From CAYUXF01 sp964448755 (GTDB lineage Bacteria; Margulisbacteria; Termititenacia; Termititenacales; CAYUXF01), in contig CAYUXF010000001.1 of NCBI GenBank assembly GCA_964448755.1, positions 1-60,866 of the forward strand: a DNA stretch of 60,866 nucleotides, in the 5' to 3' direction. Made by a program: the position numbers and the translations under genes. Positions 16,014-24,818 of the stretch are shown piece by piece; position 1 is the stretch's first letter, and each line of letters starts with the position of its first letter. The notes under the pieces are model-generated. The model had not been told where the DNA came from. It ran no database searches and saw nothing but the letters and a program-made list of their open reading frames with translations.

Positions 16014-16959
16014 ATCTGTTTTAATATTATTAGCCGGCATTTTAATTATCAGCATTGCTTTTATTAATGTAAAAAATAAAAATAGTGTTACCAGTAAAAT
16101 CATTACGGAAGAGTTAAAGCCATTTAAAGGAAATATTGAAGAAGTAATTTCCACTACCGGCATAATTAAACCTAAAAACCGCTTAGAAATAATGCCGCCG
16201 ATCAGCGGCAGAATAGAAGAGATCCTGGTAAAAGAGGGGTCGCCGGTAAAAACAGGACAAATCTTAGCACTAATGAGTTCTACCGACCGAGCCGCACTAC
16301 TGGATGCCGCTATCCCGCAAGGAACAGAAAAAGTTAAATACTGGCAGGAAGTTTATAAAGCAACACCGCTGATCTCTCCAATTAACGGCAAAGTTATTGT
16401 CCGCTCGGTAGAACCGGGGCAAACAGTTAATTCTAATACAGTCGTCCTGGTCCTTTCTGATACGCTCATTATTAAAGGACAGGTAGATGAAACAGACATT
16501 GGACAGGTCCATACCGGACAAGGGGTTACCATTACATTAGACGCCTACCCCGCTATTAAAACTTCAGGTAAAGTCGGTCATATTTCTTATGAATCAACCG
16601 TTGTCAATAATGTCACTATTTACGAGGTTGATATTATCCCCAATCAAGTACCGGCAATATACCGCTCCGGCATGAGTGCTAATTTAGACATTATTAAAAA
16701 CAGCAAGAAAAATATCTTATTGCTCAACGCCGAGGCAATTCAATATCAGGGTCAGCAGGCGTTCGTTTTTGTTAAAGACAACTCCGCAGAAGGATATCAT
16801 CAGCAGGAAATAACTACCGGCTTAAGTCAAAACGGTTTAATTGAAATTGTATCCGGCCTAACGGAAGAACAAACAGTTGTTATTGTAGAAGAAGTTTCCG
16901 GCAAGAAAAAAGCCCAGGCTAAAAGCTTTATGCCGACACCAGGTAGCAGAAGACGCTAA
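16003..16959 (+). CDS. macA: MacA-like periplasmic adaptor (HlyD/RND-adaptor family)
   Basis: The 318-residue adaptor links the MacB transporter to the TolC channel. It has an N-terminal membrane anchor (residues 5-21). The lipoyl halves are separate: RLEIMPPISGRIEEILVKEG and PLISPINGKVIVRSVEPG. The beta-barrel domain follows with GQVDETDIGQVHTGQ. The alpha-helical hairpin between the lipoyl halves is very short, only about 25 residues, so contact with TolC may differ from classical MacA. Start ATG 16003 has a strong AGGAGG site. Confidence 0.87.
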   Translation: MKSKSVLILLAGILIISIAFINVKNKNSVTSKIITEELKPFKGNIEEVISTTGIIKPKNRLEIMPPISGRIEEILVKEGSPVKTGQILALMSSTDRAALLDAAIPQGTEKVKYWQEVYKATPLISPINGKVIVRSVEPGQTVNSNTVVLVLSDTLIIKGQVDETDIGQVHTGQGVTITLDAYPAIKTSGKVGHISYESTVVNNVTIYEVDIIPNQVPAIYRSGMSANLDIIKNSKKNILLLNAEAIQYQGQQAFVFVKDNSAEGYHQQEITTGLSQNGLIEIVSGLTEEQTVVIVEEVSGKKKAQAKSFMPTPGSRRR

Positions 16960-16964
16960 AAAAC

Positions 16965-18929
16965 ATGATCGAACTAAAAAACATTAACAAAACCTATCAC
17001 AGCGGCAAGATCTCTTTTCAGGCCTTAAAAAACATTGATCTAAAAATAGAACAAGGTGAATTTATAGCCATTATGGGCGCTTCCGGCTCTGGAAAATCGA
17101 CATTGCTACATATTCTTGGTTTTTTAGATCCGCCAGACGAAGGGATCTATAATTTTTTTGGCAAAAATGTCGCCAAGTTAGAAGAACATAAAATAACCCG
17201 GATCAGAAATCAGGCAGCCGGCTTTGTCTTTCAACAATTTCATCTCTTGCCAGGGGTAAAAGCTCAAGAGAATGTCAGCTTACCGCAAATTTATGCCGGC
17301 AAAAAAAAATTCAAGAACACTGCTTTAGAAAAACTAACTGCCGTCGGTTTAAAAGAACGTGCCCATCATGTGCCAAACGAGCTCTCCGGTGGAGAAAGAC
17401 AGCGGGTTGCCATTGCCAGAGCACTGGTCAATGATCCGGTTATCCTTTTTGCCGATGAACCGACCGGCAACCTCGACACTAAAAGTGAAGCAGAGATCAT
17501 GGCTATTTTAAAAGAACTCAATCAGCAAGGAATGACGATCGTTATGGTCACACATGAACAGGAGATCGCCAGCCAGGCTGAAAGAATTATCACTATGCGT
17601 GACGGCAGGATCATTGCCGACCGCAGACAAAGAGAAAAAAATATTTCAAACAAATTAAAAGAGCCGGAAATTATTGAAAAAATAATCAATGACGGCAGAT
17701 CTAAAACCAGCGGCGCAGAATTCTTAGATCATATCAAACAAGCTTTACATGCCATGAGTGTCAACAAACTGAGAACTTTTTTATCTATGCTCGGAATTCT
17801 CATTGGTGTAGCCGCCGTTATTACCATGCTAGCCCTGGGGACAGGCGCAACTAAAGCAATTAAGGAAAATCTCTCTTCCCTTGGCTCTAATTCACTTATT
17901 ATCAGGCCAGGCTCAACTTCAAGCGGCGGCGTATCCCTTGGTGCCGCAGCGTCCGGCACCAGTAGATTTGTCTTGACCGATCTCGAAAAAATAAAAAAAA
18001 TACCTTCTGTTAAATACGCCAGCGCCGAGATGTCCAAAACAGCACAAGTGGTTTACGGCAACAGCAACTGGAGCACAACTATTACGGGTGCCAGCAAAGA
18101 TTATGTGGCCATGCAGAACGCCCAACCGGTCAGCGGCAGGTTTTTTAATGAACAAGAGGTCCAGCAACGCGAAAAAGTAGCGATCATTGGCAAAACTGTT
18201 AATGAAAAACTGTTCGGCAAAATATCGCCACTTGGTAAAATAATTAAGATCAATCGCATTAATTTTAAAGTTATCGGCGTCCTGCCAGAAAAAGGTTACG
18301 AAAGAGGGCGCGACGGCGATGACAAAATAATAATTCCCATTACTACAGCCATGTATCGTTTGATCGGCCGAAACTATATCGACACACTACAGGCAGAAAT
18401 AATTAATGAAAACCAGCTAGAAACAGCTAAAAAAGAAATAACCGCTGTTTTAAACAAAAGCCATGGCTGGAAACCGGAAGATGAAAAAGTAAATATTAGG
18501 GATATGACCGAGATACAAAAAACAATAACCGGCACAATTAAAACGATCTCGATGCTCTTGGGCAGCGTCGCTGCTATTGCTCTCCTGGTTGGCGGTATTG
18601 GTATCATGAATATCATGCTGGTTTCCGTTACAGAGAGAACCAGAGAGATCGGTTTACGCAAAGCTATTGGTGCCGGCAAAAAAGATATTTTAAGCCAGTT
18701 CTTAGTGGAGGCTATTGTTATGACAACCAGCGGTGGAATACTCGGAGTTTTATTGGGATTTTTAGTTTCCAGTCTGATCTCGCTTATTGGCGGTTGGACT
18801 ACTGAAGTTTCTAGTTTTTCTGTTGTGGTCTCTGCCGGCTTTTCTATTATTGTAGGTGTAATTTTTGGTCTCTGGCCTGCCAGACAAGCGGCAAATTTAA
18901 ATACCATTGACGCTTTGCGTTATGAATAA
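16965..18929 (+). CDS. macB: MacB-like ABC transporter, fused ATPase and permease
   Basis: The 654-residue protein has an N-terminal ABC ATPase: Walker A GASGSGKST near residues 36-44, signature LSGGERQRVAIARALVND near 139, Walker B FADEPTGNLD. The C-terminal half has the FtsX/MacB layout, with one membrane helix near 268-290, a large periplasmic domain and three helices from about 525 to 650 containing TERTREIGLRKAIGAGKKDI. MacB is a mechanotransmission transporter that powers extrusion of periplasmic substrates through TolC rather than pumping across the inner membrane. The gene lies 5 bp after macA. Confidence 0.93.
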   Translation: MIELKNINKTYHSGKISFQALKNIDLKIEQGEFIAIMGASGSGKSTLLHILGFLDPPDEGIYNFFGKNVAKLEEHKITRIRNQAAGFVFQQFHLLPGVKAQENVSLPQIYAGKKKFKNTALEKLTAVGLKERAHHVPNELSGGERQRVAIARALVNDPVILFADEPTGNLDTKSEAEIMAILKELNQQGMTIVMVTHEQEIASQAERIITMRDGRIIADRRQREKNISNKLKEPEIIEKIINDGRSKTSGAEFLDHIKQALHAMSVNKLRTFLSMLGILIGVAAVITMLALGTGATKAIKENLSSLGSNSLIIRPGSTSSGGVSLGAAASGTSRFVLTDLEKIKKIPSVKYASAEMSKTAQVVYGNSNWSTTITGASKDYVAMQNAQPVSGRFFNEQEVQQREKVAIIGKTVNEKLFGKISPLGKIIKINRINFKVIGVLPEKGYERGRDGDDKIIIPITTAMYRLIGRNYIDTLQAEIINENQLETAKKEITAVLNKSHGWKPEDEKVNIRDMTEIQKTITGTIKTISMLLGSVAAIALLVGGIGIMNIMLVSVTERTREIGLRKAIGAGKKDILSQFLVEAIVMTTSGGILGVLLGFLVSSLISLIGGWTTEVSSFSVVVSAGFSIIVGVIFGLWPARQAANLNTIDALRYE

Positions 18930-18930
18930 C

Positions 18931-18965
18931 TCAATAAAGGATTTGTTGGTTGTTTTCTTTATTGA
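18931..18965. repeat. inverted repeat between macB and the patatin gene
   Basis: Nine-base perfect arms (18931-18939 and 18957-18965) are separated by 17 bp. It brackets the -35 box of the patatin promoter and touches its -10, so it could be an operator. Lying 2 bp after the macB stop, it could also be a weak 3' stem. There is no T-tract. Confidence 0.4.
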
Positions 18966-18971
18966 TAAAAT
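18943..18971 (+). promoter_or_regulatory. promoter of the patatin gene, leaderless type
   Basis: TTGTTG (18943-18948), 17 bp, TAAAAT (18966-18971), then ATG only 5 bp later. Transcription would begin at the start codon; no Shine-Dalgarno is present. Confidence 0.55.
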
Positions 18972-18976
18972 AAACT

Positions 18977-19834
18977 ATGTCACTTCAAAATAAAAATATC
19001 GGTTTAGTTCTTGAAGGCGGCGGCTTGAGAGGAACTTATACTGCCGGCGTTCTAGATGTTTTTCTCAAACATGAAATAGAATTTCCTTACGTTATAGGTG
19101 TTTCTGCCGGCGCCTGTATTGCCTTCTCTTATTTAGCAAAACAGATTGACCGCGACCGCCATATTATGACTACTTATATAAACGATCCACGTTACTTTAG
19201 TTTGCGTAATTTAATAAAAGAAGGAAATATTTTTTCCAGAAAATTCCTCTACGACGAAATACACCGCATCCATGTTCCTCTCGACATGGAAACATTTAAA
19301 AAATCAACGGCCACCTTTTTATATGTTGCCACAAATTGCCAGACCGGTAAGCCGGTTTACTTTGACGGCCATCACCCAGATTTTTTAACAACACTGGCCA
19401 GCTCCGCCAGCCTCCCTTTCGTCAGCAAAATGGTCGAATACAACGGACTGAAGCTGCTCGATGGGGGAATTACCGATTCTATCCCTATCCGGAAAGCAAT
19501 AAACGACGGCAATAATAAAAATATAATCATCTTAACCAGACCGCAAGGTTATAGAAAGACAAAACCACACGGCGCCTGGTTTATAAATAAATTCTATCGA
19601 AAATATCCGCTATTAGCCCAAGCTATTCTTGATCGGTATAAAGTTTATAATGAAACGCTCGATCTTATTGAGCAATTAGAAAAGCAACAAAAGATCATTG
19701 TCATCCGGCCTTCAGAAAATTTAAAAGTAGACCGCATAGAAAAAAATCCGGCAAAACTCAACGCCTTACACAGCTTAGGCCTAAAAGATACCGAAGAAGC
19801 TCTTGAAAAAATAAGGGCTTTTATTAAAAATTAA
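18977..19834 (+). CDS. patatin-like phospholipase (RssA/YchK type)
   Basis: The 285-residue protein is a patatin-family lipid acyl hydrolase with a Ser-Asp dyad. The oxyanion motif GGGLRGTYTAG lies near residues 14-24, the nucleophile elbow GVSAG near 41-45 and the catalytic Asp in LLDGGITDSIP near 165. The C-terminal part has the charged helices usual in the bacterial family. There is no signal peptide, so it is cytoplasmic or peripheral at the membrane. The natural lipid substrate cannot be deduced. Confidence 0.9.
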   Translation: MSLQNKNIGLVLEGGGLRGTYTAGVLDVFLKHEIEFPYVIGVSAGACIAFSYLAKQIDRDRHIMTTYINDPRYFSLRNLIKEGNIFSRKFLYDEIHRIHVPLDMETFKKSTATFLYVATNCQTGKPVYFDGHHPDFLTTLASSASLPFVSKMVEYNGLKLLDGGITDSIPIRKAINDGNNKNIIILTRPQGYRKTKPHGAWFINKFYRKYPLLAQAILDRYKVYNETLDLIEQLEKQQKIIVIRPSENLKVDRIEKNPAKLNALHSLGLKDTEEALEKIRAFIKN

Positions 19835-19877
19835 ATCCTTTGCATAAAGCGCAGCGGATTTTCATAAACAAATTTTC

Positions 19878-20477
19878 TTACATAAAAAAATCTTTTAAAA
19901 CAAACAAGAGCCCTTTGCGCACAAGCATTACGCCAATAGCTGCCAATAAAAGACTAGCTAACTTAGAAATAACCAACCCACCTGTTTTTCCTATGATCTT
20001 TATAAAAAAATTCGAAAAATAAAAGACAACGCCCACAATTAAAATATTAATAAATAAACTCAACGCCGTTAAAAATAAACCGTGTTGCTCGATCAAGATC
20101 AAAGAAGTCGTCAGCACCGCCGGCCCGATAATTAAAGGCGAGGCGATCGGCACCGCACCTAAACTCTCTATATCTATTAATCGCTGTTTTTTTGTGTTAG
20201 CCATAATATTGTTGATCGATATAATAAAAAGCAACACGCCGCCGGCGATCATAAAATCGCCAACAGTAATATTCAGCAAATTCAAGATCAACCTGCCAAT
20301 AGCCAGAAAAACTGTCGCAACAATAATTGCCGTATACATAGATTGGAAGACAATTCTTTGTCTTTTCTTATTAGACAATCCTTCTGTTAAACTGATAAAA
20401 AGAGGCAAAATACCAAAAGAATCTACCGCTATAAAAATAGGAAAAAAAACCAATATAAATGTCGCTAAATTTTCCAT
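19878..20477 (-). CDS. MarC-family integral membrane protein
   Basis: The 199-residue protein has about six hydrophobic helices. The N-terminal helix FFPIFIAVDSFGILPLFISL and the later PIASPLIIGPAVLTT follow the internal repeat pattern of the MarC (UPF0056) family. The transport substrate of this family is not established. A TATAAT box lies 13 bp before the ATG with a poor -35. It is convergent with the patatin gene. Confidence 0.9.
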   Translation of the reverse strand: MENLATFILVFFPIFIAVDSFGILPLFISLTEGLSNKKRQRIVFQSMYTAIIVATVFLAIGRLILNLLNITVGDFMIAGGVLLFIISINNIMANTKKQRLIDIESLGAVPIASPLIIGPAVLTTSLILIEQHGLFLTALSLFINILIVGVVFYFSNFFIKIIGKTGGLVISKLASLLLAAIGVMLVRKGLLFVLKDFFM

Positions 20478-20526
20478 CTTTGCTCAATAAATTATAGCAA
20501 ATTGGCTGTTTTTTTACTTAAAAATA

Positions 20527-21303
20527 TTAAGCCAGCAAGTCCTTTAAACTAACATCCGGATGATGATATCTTTTGCGGCCAATAGTTGACTTGCCATACT
20601 CAATAGCCTCTTGTGGACACCATTGCAAACAAGCCAAGCACTGTTCGCAATTATCGCCCCACTGCGGCTTATTATCTTTTAATTTAATATTATTTGATGG
20701 ACAAATTCTGACACAAATTTCACAACCATCACATTTTTCACTAACCCAAAAATCCTTAGCCAATTTTTTTATTTGTGGTGCAGATTTTTTATATAACAGT
20801 GTTGTAAATAACCAGTTAATAAAAAAATTGTTTTTGGGAATTTTAGTTGTAGCTCTATTTTTGATAATATGCCCTATCTCTTTTATTTTGTCTTTTTCAT
20901 TCTTGAACATTTGTGCTTGTTTGTTCTGCGGTTTAGCACCATAAAGCGGCGTATAATTGCCCGGCATCATTAAACCAAAGCCAGAGTTTAGTTTAATTCC
21001 TTTGGCCGCAAAAAGATCTCTAACCAAAAGGAGCGTGCCGGCAGGAAATCCACCATAATTAGCAACCGCAAAATGATATTGGGCCTTGGAACGCAGTTTT
21101 TTAATAAACTCTACTACGATCAGTGGCGGACCCCAGATATAAACCGGAAAAACCAGGCCAATATTATCGCAATCATAGACAATATCCTCATTAATGACCT
21201 TTGCAATATTAAGTAACTCCGTATCGCCAAGCGCTGCGGCCAGATCACGAGCAATAACTAGAGAATTACCGGTTCCAGAGAAATAAAAGATCTTTGTTTT
21301 CAT
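20527..21303 (-). CDS. flavodoxin-like / 4Fe-4S ferredoxin fusion (EFR1 family)
   Basis: The 258-residue protein is probably an anaerobic electron carrier. The N-terminal flavodoxin-like domain begins FYFSGTGNSLVIARDLA, the phosphate-binding loop for FMN. The C-terminal domain has two 4Fe-4S motifs: CDGCEICVRICP near residue 195 and CEQCLACLQWCP near 223. I start at ATG 21303 because AGAGGTG lies 8 bp upstream; the 12 residues before it belong to an upstream frame opening. The partner enzyme is unknown. Confidence 0.9.
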   Translation of the reverse strand: MKTKIFYFSGTGNSLVIARDLAAALGDTELLNIAKVINEDIVYDCDNIGLVFPVYIWGPPLIVVEFIKKLRSKAQYHFAVANYGGFPAGTLLLVRDLFAAKGIKLNSGFGLMMPGNYTPLYGAKPQNKQAQMFKNEKDKIKEIGHIIKNRATTKIPKNNFFINWLFTTLLYKKSAPQIKKLAKDFWVSEKCDGCEICVRICPSNNIKLKDNKPQWGDNCEQCLACLQWCPQEAIEYGKSTIGRKRYHHPDVSLKDLLA

Positions 21304-21401
21304 AAAAATACACCTCTTTGAAATTCTACCATAGCACACTAAAAAACATAAAATTTTACAATAATTTTTTATCTCTATATTTTTATTTCTTTTTCATTTT
21401 T

Positions 21402-21430
21402 CTTTACTTTTAATGATTGCCCTATATAAT
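21402..21430 (+). promoter_or_regulatory. promoter of the DEAD-box helicase gene, leaderless type
   Basis: TTTACT (21402-21407), 17 bp, TATAAT (21425-21430), then ATG 6 bp later at 21437. A perfect -10 this close leaves no room for a leader. Confidence 0.6.
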
Positions 21431-21436
21431 GGCTCT

Positions 21437-22675
21437 ATGAATTCAGAAAAAGAAACCAGCTTTCGTAATCTTGGAATTAACAAACAACTCGTTGATCACC
21501 TTGAAAAAATACAATTCAAAACACCAACACCTATCCAGCACAAGGCTATTCCGGTTGCCTTAACAGGCCAAGATTTTGTTGGCATTGCCCAAACCGGCAC
21601 AGGAAAAACACTGGCCTTTGGCATTCCAATGGTGCAAAAAGTAATAGAAAATAATGCGTATGGACTGGTGTTAGTGCCAACGCGCGAACTGGCCCAACAA
21701 GTAGAAGAAACTCTCGCTAAAATAAGTCGCCCTTTTAAAATAAAAACCGCTCTTATTATTGGCGGTGCATCTATTAATAATCAAATTAAAGATCTCAAAC
21801 AAAATCCGCAAATAATTATAGCAACACCAGGACGACTGAACGATCACATTAAAAGACATTCTGTTTTTCTCTCAGACATTCGCACTGTAGTGCTCGATGA
21901 GGCTGACCGAATGCTTGATATGGGATTCGAACCCCAGATAAGAACAATTCTCAAAATGACCGATCAAGAACGGCAAACCTTATTATTTTCTGCAACGATG
22001 CCGCCAAAAATAGTTAAAATGTCCACTCAATATATGCAAATGCCTATCAGTATTGAGGTAGCAAAACAAGGGTCTACCGCCAAAAATATAACACAAGAAG
22101 TTTTTATTATTAAAAAGGAAAACAAAACGCCTTTATTGGTAAAATTAGTAGAACAATATCAAGGAACTATCCTTGTTTTTACACGCACTAAATTTGGCGC
22201 CCGCAAATTAACCCAGCAGCTCAATAACATTGGCTATAAAACAGCAGAAATTCATTCCAACAGATCATTAGCGCAAAGACGAACGGCTATTGAAGGCTTT
22301 AAATCTGGGCGTTTTCGTATTTTAGTTGCTACTGACATTGCCGCCAGAGGAATAGATGTTAGTAATATTGAAGTTGTTATTAATTATGATCTACCTGAAG
22401 ATATTGAGAACTATGTTCACCGCATTGGCCGAACAGCTCGCGCCGGCAAAGAAGGAAGAGCCGTTTCTTTTGCCACGCCAGATCAGCGCGGCACTATTAA
22501 ACAAATAGAAAAACTAATTAGAATGGAAATTGAAATCGCCCAGCATCCAGAAATAATCAGTGCGACATTTTCTGCCACAGAACCGCATCGCACAGAGAAC
22601 AGACCCAGAAGCTACGGTCGGCCGGCCAGAAAAAACTACAGCAAAAACAACCAGAAAAAAAACTGGCACCGCTAA
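21437..22675 (+). CDS. rhlE: DEAD-box ATP-dependent RNA helicase (RhlE-like)
   Basis: The 412-residue helicase probably unwinds structured mRNA or rRNA. Motifs in order: Q motif with upstream aromatic (TPTPIQHKAIP), Walker A AQTGTGKT, PTRELAQQ, TPGRL, DEADRMLDMGF, SAT, VATDIAARGID, and HRIGRTARAG. The C-terminus after residue 385 is a short basic tail rich in Arg, Asn and Lys, as in RhlE. The start is ATG 21437, placed 6 bp after the -10 box; the 8 residues upstream would precede transcription. Confidence 0.93.
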   Translation: MNSEKETSFRNLGINKQLVDHLEKIQFKTPTPIQHKAIPVALTGQDFVGIAQTGTGKTLAFGIPMVQKVIENNAYGLVLVPTRELAQQVEETLAKISRPFKIKTALIIGGASINNQIKDLKQNPQIIIATPGRLNDHIKRHSVFLSDIRTVVLDEADRMLDMGFEPQIRTILKMTDQERQTLLFSATMPPKIVKMSTQYMQMPISIEVAKQGSTAKNITQEVFIIKKENKTPLLVKLVEQYQGTILVFTRTKFGARKLTQQLNNIGYKTAEIHSNRSLAQRRTAIEGFKSGRFRILVATDIAARGIDVSNIEVVINYDLPEDIENYVHRIGRTARAGKEGRAVSFATPDQRGTIKQIEKLIRMEIEIAQHPEIISATFSATEPHRTENRPRSYGRPARKNYSKNNQKKNWHR

Positions 22676-22744
22676 TCTTTTAACCAAGCAATATTCCAGC
22701 GGTATATTACTTTTTATTAATTCTTCTTTTTTTTGAAATAAAGA

Positions 22745-22833
22745 TGGTGCACGAGAGAGGACTCGAACCTCCAAGGGATATTACTCCCACAAGATCCTTA
22801 GTCTTGCGCGTATACCAATTCCGCCACCCGTGC
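22745..22833 (-). tRNA. tRNA-Leu, anticodon AAG
   Basis: On the minus strand 89 nt fold as a class II tRNA with encoded CCA. The acceptor GCACGGG pairs with CTCGTGC (one G-U) and the discriminator is A. The anticodon stem CAAGA/TCTTG closes the 7-base loop CTAAGGA, giving AAG for Leu codon CUU. A long variable arm (GGGA/TCCC) and the A73 discriminator agree with Leu. A34 would have to be deaminated to inosine to read CUC or CUA. AAG is uncommon for bacterial tRNA-Leu. Confidence 0.93.
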
Positions 22834-22908
22834 ACAATTTTAAGAGACGATCACTTTTTTAAATTAAAGTGACCCGCATTTATACCACATTAACTAAAAA
22901 TATATCAA

Positions 22909-24009
22909 CTACGAATTAGATTTTTGCTGCAATAAATAAACACCATAACAGCCTATCAATATATTAGGTAGCCAGGCCGCAGCCAACGGCGGCAATACTC
23001 GCATCATGCCGAACCACATACCGGCAGACAAAAGAACATAATATAAAAAAATAACAATAATACTCAAACCCAACCCTACCGAAGAACTGGAGCGCTGTGG
23101 CTTAATACCCATCGGGGCACCTAGAAGAACAAAAATTAAGCAAGAAAAAGGGATCGCCAGTTTTTGATGCCATTTAATACGCAATTCCGTTACATCTGAA
23201 CCATAGCTGACCTGTTGATCAATGTAGTCGCCCAACTCTGTCAGCGATAATTGATCAGGATCACGATGGCGCCCAGAAACATCACGCGGATTAACATCTA
23301 CCGCAATGACCTCTTTTTCAAAATCAATAACATAAGCCTTCTGACGGCTTAAACCAAATTGATGCATTGTTCCATTGCGAAATTCCCAACCACTACCGGC
23401 CAGCCACTCCGCTTCATCGGCAAAAACTATGCGCGAAAGTTTTCCCTTATCATACTCCGAAACACTGACATCTTTCATAACACTGCCGATCATTTCGTGT
23501 GCATAAATTAACCGTTTTAAATAACCGTTCTCATATTTTGGTATATTAACATTCTGCTTAACCTGCGGCTCAGACTTAGACATATCTTTAATTTGAATAA
23601 TTGTATTCTCTTCAATAAAAGAAGCTTTAGGCACTACTGTCTCATTAATAAAAATAGAAAAAAGACTGATCACAAAACCAAAGATCAGCGGCGCAATAGT
23701 TAATTTTAAAATAGAAAGCCCGCCGGCCCGAAAAGCGGTTATTTCGCTGTCGCCGGAAAGACGGTTAAAAGAGAGCAAGGCCGCTAAAAGAGCAGACATG
23801 GCAAACGTTAAAGAAATTATTGCCGGCATTCTCAAAAGAAAAAGAGCAATAACCTTACTAAAAGCCAGATTATATTTACTGGCCTCTTTAATTAGCCCGG
23901 GAATAATATTGCCACCGGCAAAAATTGTTGTAAACGCTATAACACCAAAAAGAAACGGACCAATAATTTCACGCGCCATATATAGATGATATCGTTTTAT
24001 TTTAAACAT
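22909..24009 (-). CDS. lptF: LptF/LptG-type permease of the LPS export complex
   Basis: The 366-residue protein has the YjgP/YjgQ layout: three N-terminal membrane helices, a periplasmic beta-jellyroll domain (about residues 130-265) and three C-terminal helices. ALLSFNRLSGDSEITAFRAG is the coupling-helix region that contacts LptB, and WHQKLAIPFSCLIFVLLGAP is the conserved start of helix 4. With LptB encoded just upstream it would extract LPS or a related lipid from the inner membrane. The choice between LptF and LptG cannot be settled. Only one permease gene is here; the partner must lie elsewhere. Confidence 0.9.
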   Translation of the reverse strand: MFKIKRYHLYMAREIIGPFLFGVIAFTTIFAGGNIIPGLIKEASKYNLAFSKVIALFLLRMPAIISLTFAMSALLAALLSFNRLSGDSEITAFRAGGLSILKLTIAPLIFGFVISLFSIFINETVVPKASFIEENTIIQIKDMSKSEPQVKQNVNIPKYENGYLKRLIYAHEMIGSVMKDVSVSEYDKGKLSRIVFADEAEWLAGSGWEFRNGTMHQFGLSRQKAYVIDFEKEVIAVDVNPRDVSGRHRDPDQLSLTELGDYIDQQVSYGSDVTELRIKWHQKLAIPFSCLIFVLLGAPMGIKPQRSSSSVGLGLSIIVIFLYYVLLSAGMWFGMMRVLPPLAAAWLPNILIGCYGVYLLQQKSNS

Positions 24010-24033
24010 TTAGCAAATAGTCCCCTGTGTTTC

Positions 24034-24756
24034 TTAAAGATTAAAATTCTCACCAAGATAAAATTTCTTGGCCTGCGGGTCTTTGGCAATATCTTTAGCA
24101 TTGCCCTCAATTAAAATTTTGCCTTGATGTAAAATATAAGCGCGATCCGTAATACCAAGGGTTTCCCGAACATTATGGTCGGTTATTAAAATACCTAGCC
24201 CTTTTTTCTTAGAAAGATGCTTAATGATCTCTTGAATATCATTAACGGCGATCGGATCAATACCGGCAAAGGGCTCATCTAATAAAATAAAATCCGGATC
24301 ACAGGCTAAGGCCCTGGCGATCTCCACACGGCGCCGTTCACCGCCAGAGAGCTCAAAGCCACGCTGCTTTCTAATGTGCTGGATACGCATTTCATCAAAA
24401 ATATCATCCATGCGTTTGGCATATTCTTCACGGGGAATCTCCGGCATATTTTCCCATAAAATCAGCAAGTTCTCTTCTACCGTCAATTTTCTAAAAATAG
24501 AAGGTTCTTGCGGCAAATAGCCGATCCCTTTCCTAGCACGCAAATGCATCGGCAAATGGGTAATATCCTCTTTATTAAGTAAGATCTGTCCTTTTTCTGC
24601 TTTGATAATGCCGACGATCATATAAAAAGAAGTTGTCTTGCCGGCGCCATTAGGACCTAAAAGACCGACAACCTCTCCTTTTTCCACATGAATATTGACT
24701 TCACTAACAACTCTTTTTTTATGATAAGATTTTACCAGGCCAAGTGCTTCTATCAT
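24034..24756 (-). CDS. lptB: LPS export ABC transporter ATP-binding protein LptB
   Basis: The 240-residue ATPase of the Lpt machine shows Walker A GPNGAGKTTSFYMIVG near residues 34-49, the Q-loop LPQEPSIFRKLTVEENL, signature LSGGERRRVEIARAL and Walker B FILLDEPFAGIDP. The DHNVRETLGITDRAYIL segment is characteristic of LptB. An AAAGGA site lies 7 bp before the ATG. It is co-transcribed with the permease gene 24 bp downstream. Confidence 0.95.
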   Translation of the reverse strand: MIEALGLVKSYHKKRVVSEVNIHVEKGEVVGLLGPNGAGKTTSFYMIVGIIKAEKGQILLNKEDITHLPMHLRARKGIGYLPQEPSIFRKLTVEENLLILWENMPEIPREEYAKRMDDIFDEMRIQHIRKQRGFELSGGERRRVEIARALACDPDFILLDEPFAGIDPIAVNDIQEIIKHLSKKKGLGILITDHNVRETLGITDRAYILHQGKILIEGNAKDIAKDPQAKKFYLGENFNL

Positions 24757-24818
24757 TTATTTTCCTTTAAACAGTGTTTTTATAAGTATAATTATTATTT
24801 TAACATAATAAAATATTA

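Noticed and set aside
18374..18907. 177-codon open frame antisense to macB
   Set aside because: It lies entirely inside the MacB membrane domain on the other strand, with no start signals of its own.
22676..22744. Terminator between the DEAD-box helicase gene and tRNA-Leu
   Set aside because: The gap is T-rich but I found no stable stem before the T-runs.
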